In this document: in pieces, positions 63,706 through 64,000 of the stretch
How the letters are laid out: each line of letters starts with the position of its first letter
Numbering within the stretch: the first letter of the stretch is position 1
Source: an uncultured Bacilli bacterium
GTDB taxonomy: Bacteria > Bacillota_I > Bacilli_A > RF39 > UBA660
Direction: 5' to 3'
NCBI GenBank assembly: GCA_934101115.1
Contig: CAKOPW010000001.1
Coordinates: 73,545-137,544 of the forward strand
Length of the DNA stretch: 64,000 nucleotides
Notes under the pieces: generated by a model
What the model saw: the letters and a program-made list of their open reading frames with translations, nothing else
What the model was told of the DNA's origin: nothing
Database searches by the model: none
Position numbers and translations under genes: made by a program

Positions 63706-64000
63706 GATTATCTTTCCTATCTTTTAACAATTTCGTTTCATATTCATACGAAGCTAATTTGTTGCTATATTTTAATTTTGCAAGTTCTTCATTTATTCCC
63801 ATAATCCAGTATTCTTTATCTTCATCACTTGCACATGATTTAATTTCTTCCTTATATGCTTTTACTTGTTCTAGTTCTTCTCCAAAGTAGAATTCAAACT
63901 CCTCCATATGATCTTTAAAATAATCATAGGTATAAGTTTTTTCTACCATTTCTGTTTTATTTAAAAAGTCTGAAATAACTGATTGATCCATTTCAACTTT
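63692..64000 (-). CDS. Array paralogue E, partial, cut by the window edge
   Basis: The last ~100 codons of a fifth copy; its 5' end is outside the window (frame stays open to 64000). It has DQSVISDFLNKTEMV, TYTYDYFKDHMEEFEFYFGEELEQVKAYK and EYWIMGINEELAKLKYSNKLASYEYETKLL. Mosaic of neighbours: part like paralogue C, part like D (see finding). Confidence 0.7.
   Translation of the reverse strand, partial: KVEMDQSVISDFLNKTEMVEKTYTYDYFKDHMEEFEFYFGEELEQVKAYKEEIKSCASDEDKEYWIMGINEELAKLKYSNKLASYEYETKLLKDRKDNHEEI

Noticed and set aside
1..64000. CRISPR array or insertion sequence
   Set aside because: No evenly spaced short repeats and no transposase gene or paired terminal inverted repeats were seen; the only repeats are the TA cassettes, TR/VR, glycine-rich genes and the paralogue array.

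Overview
This is an AT-rich window from a low-GC, Gram-positive-type bacterium of the Bacilli/Mollicutes-like side of the Firmicutes, most plausibly an uncultured gut lineage (RF39/RFN20/Erysipelotrichia-like; this placement is inference). The housekeeping set fits: dnaG-rpoD, RNase HIII, yqeY-rpsU, ylbD/ylbE-like genes, BceRS-BceAB, ParC. TGA ends dnaG, bceR and the ECF sigma gene, so the standard bacterial code is used, not the mycoplasma code.

Layout. 1-13.5 kb: kinase-like fragment, PP2C-type phosphatase with a MacB-like ABC exporter, yqeY-rpsU, a cadherin-like surface protein, hemW, lepA, and trmK-rpoD-dnaG. 13.5-18.1 kb: two tandem glycine-rich surface proteins, each behind a promoter whose spacer holds an 8-base G tract. 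18.2-38 kb: a candidate small RNA, mnmA, a SpoIIM-like gene, frr, ftsW, an isolated rnfC/rnfD-like pair, nfo, two prepilins (one fused to cadherin-like domains and a C-terminal membrane anchor), two membrane HExxH proteins, ylbE/ylbD-like genes, parC, trxA, cvpA, rnhC and holA. 38-40 kb: tRNA-His and two copies of a 392-bp cassette that reads as a type I toxin-antitoxin locus, flanking a nucleoside-phosphorylase gene. 40-46.5 kb: accessory genes (hydrolase, frameshifted metallopeptidase-like gene, acetyltransferase, fhs, a decayed XRE regulator, ECF sigma with a membrane LytM-domain partner, P-loop kinase).

46.6-52.6 kb is the highlight: a complete diversity-generating retroelement (DGR). In transcription order on the minus strand it has an InlB-repeat surface protein, a C-type-lectin-fold target protein whose last 50 codons are the variable repeat (VR), a hairpin at the VR end, a 150-bp template repeat (TR), a small MutS-like protein, Avd and a reverse transcriptase. 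TR and VR differ at 17 positions, 15 of them adenines in the TR coding sense. The InlB-repeat protein upstream of the target shares its N-terminal module with the two glycine-rich proteins, linking the DGR locus to a wider surface-protein family.

52.6-64 kb: a coiled-coil protein, a decayed AlbA_2-type gene, a Bce-type peptide sensing/resistance module, a membrane GGDEF protein, and a tandem array of at least five paralogues of an unrecognised family running off the right edge, with mosaic near-identical 3' ends that suggest gene conversion. No CRISPR array, insertion sequence or rRNA was seen.
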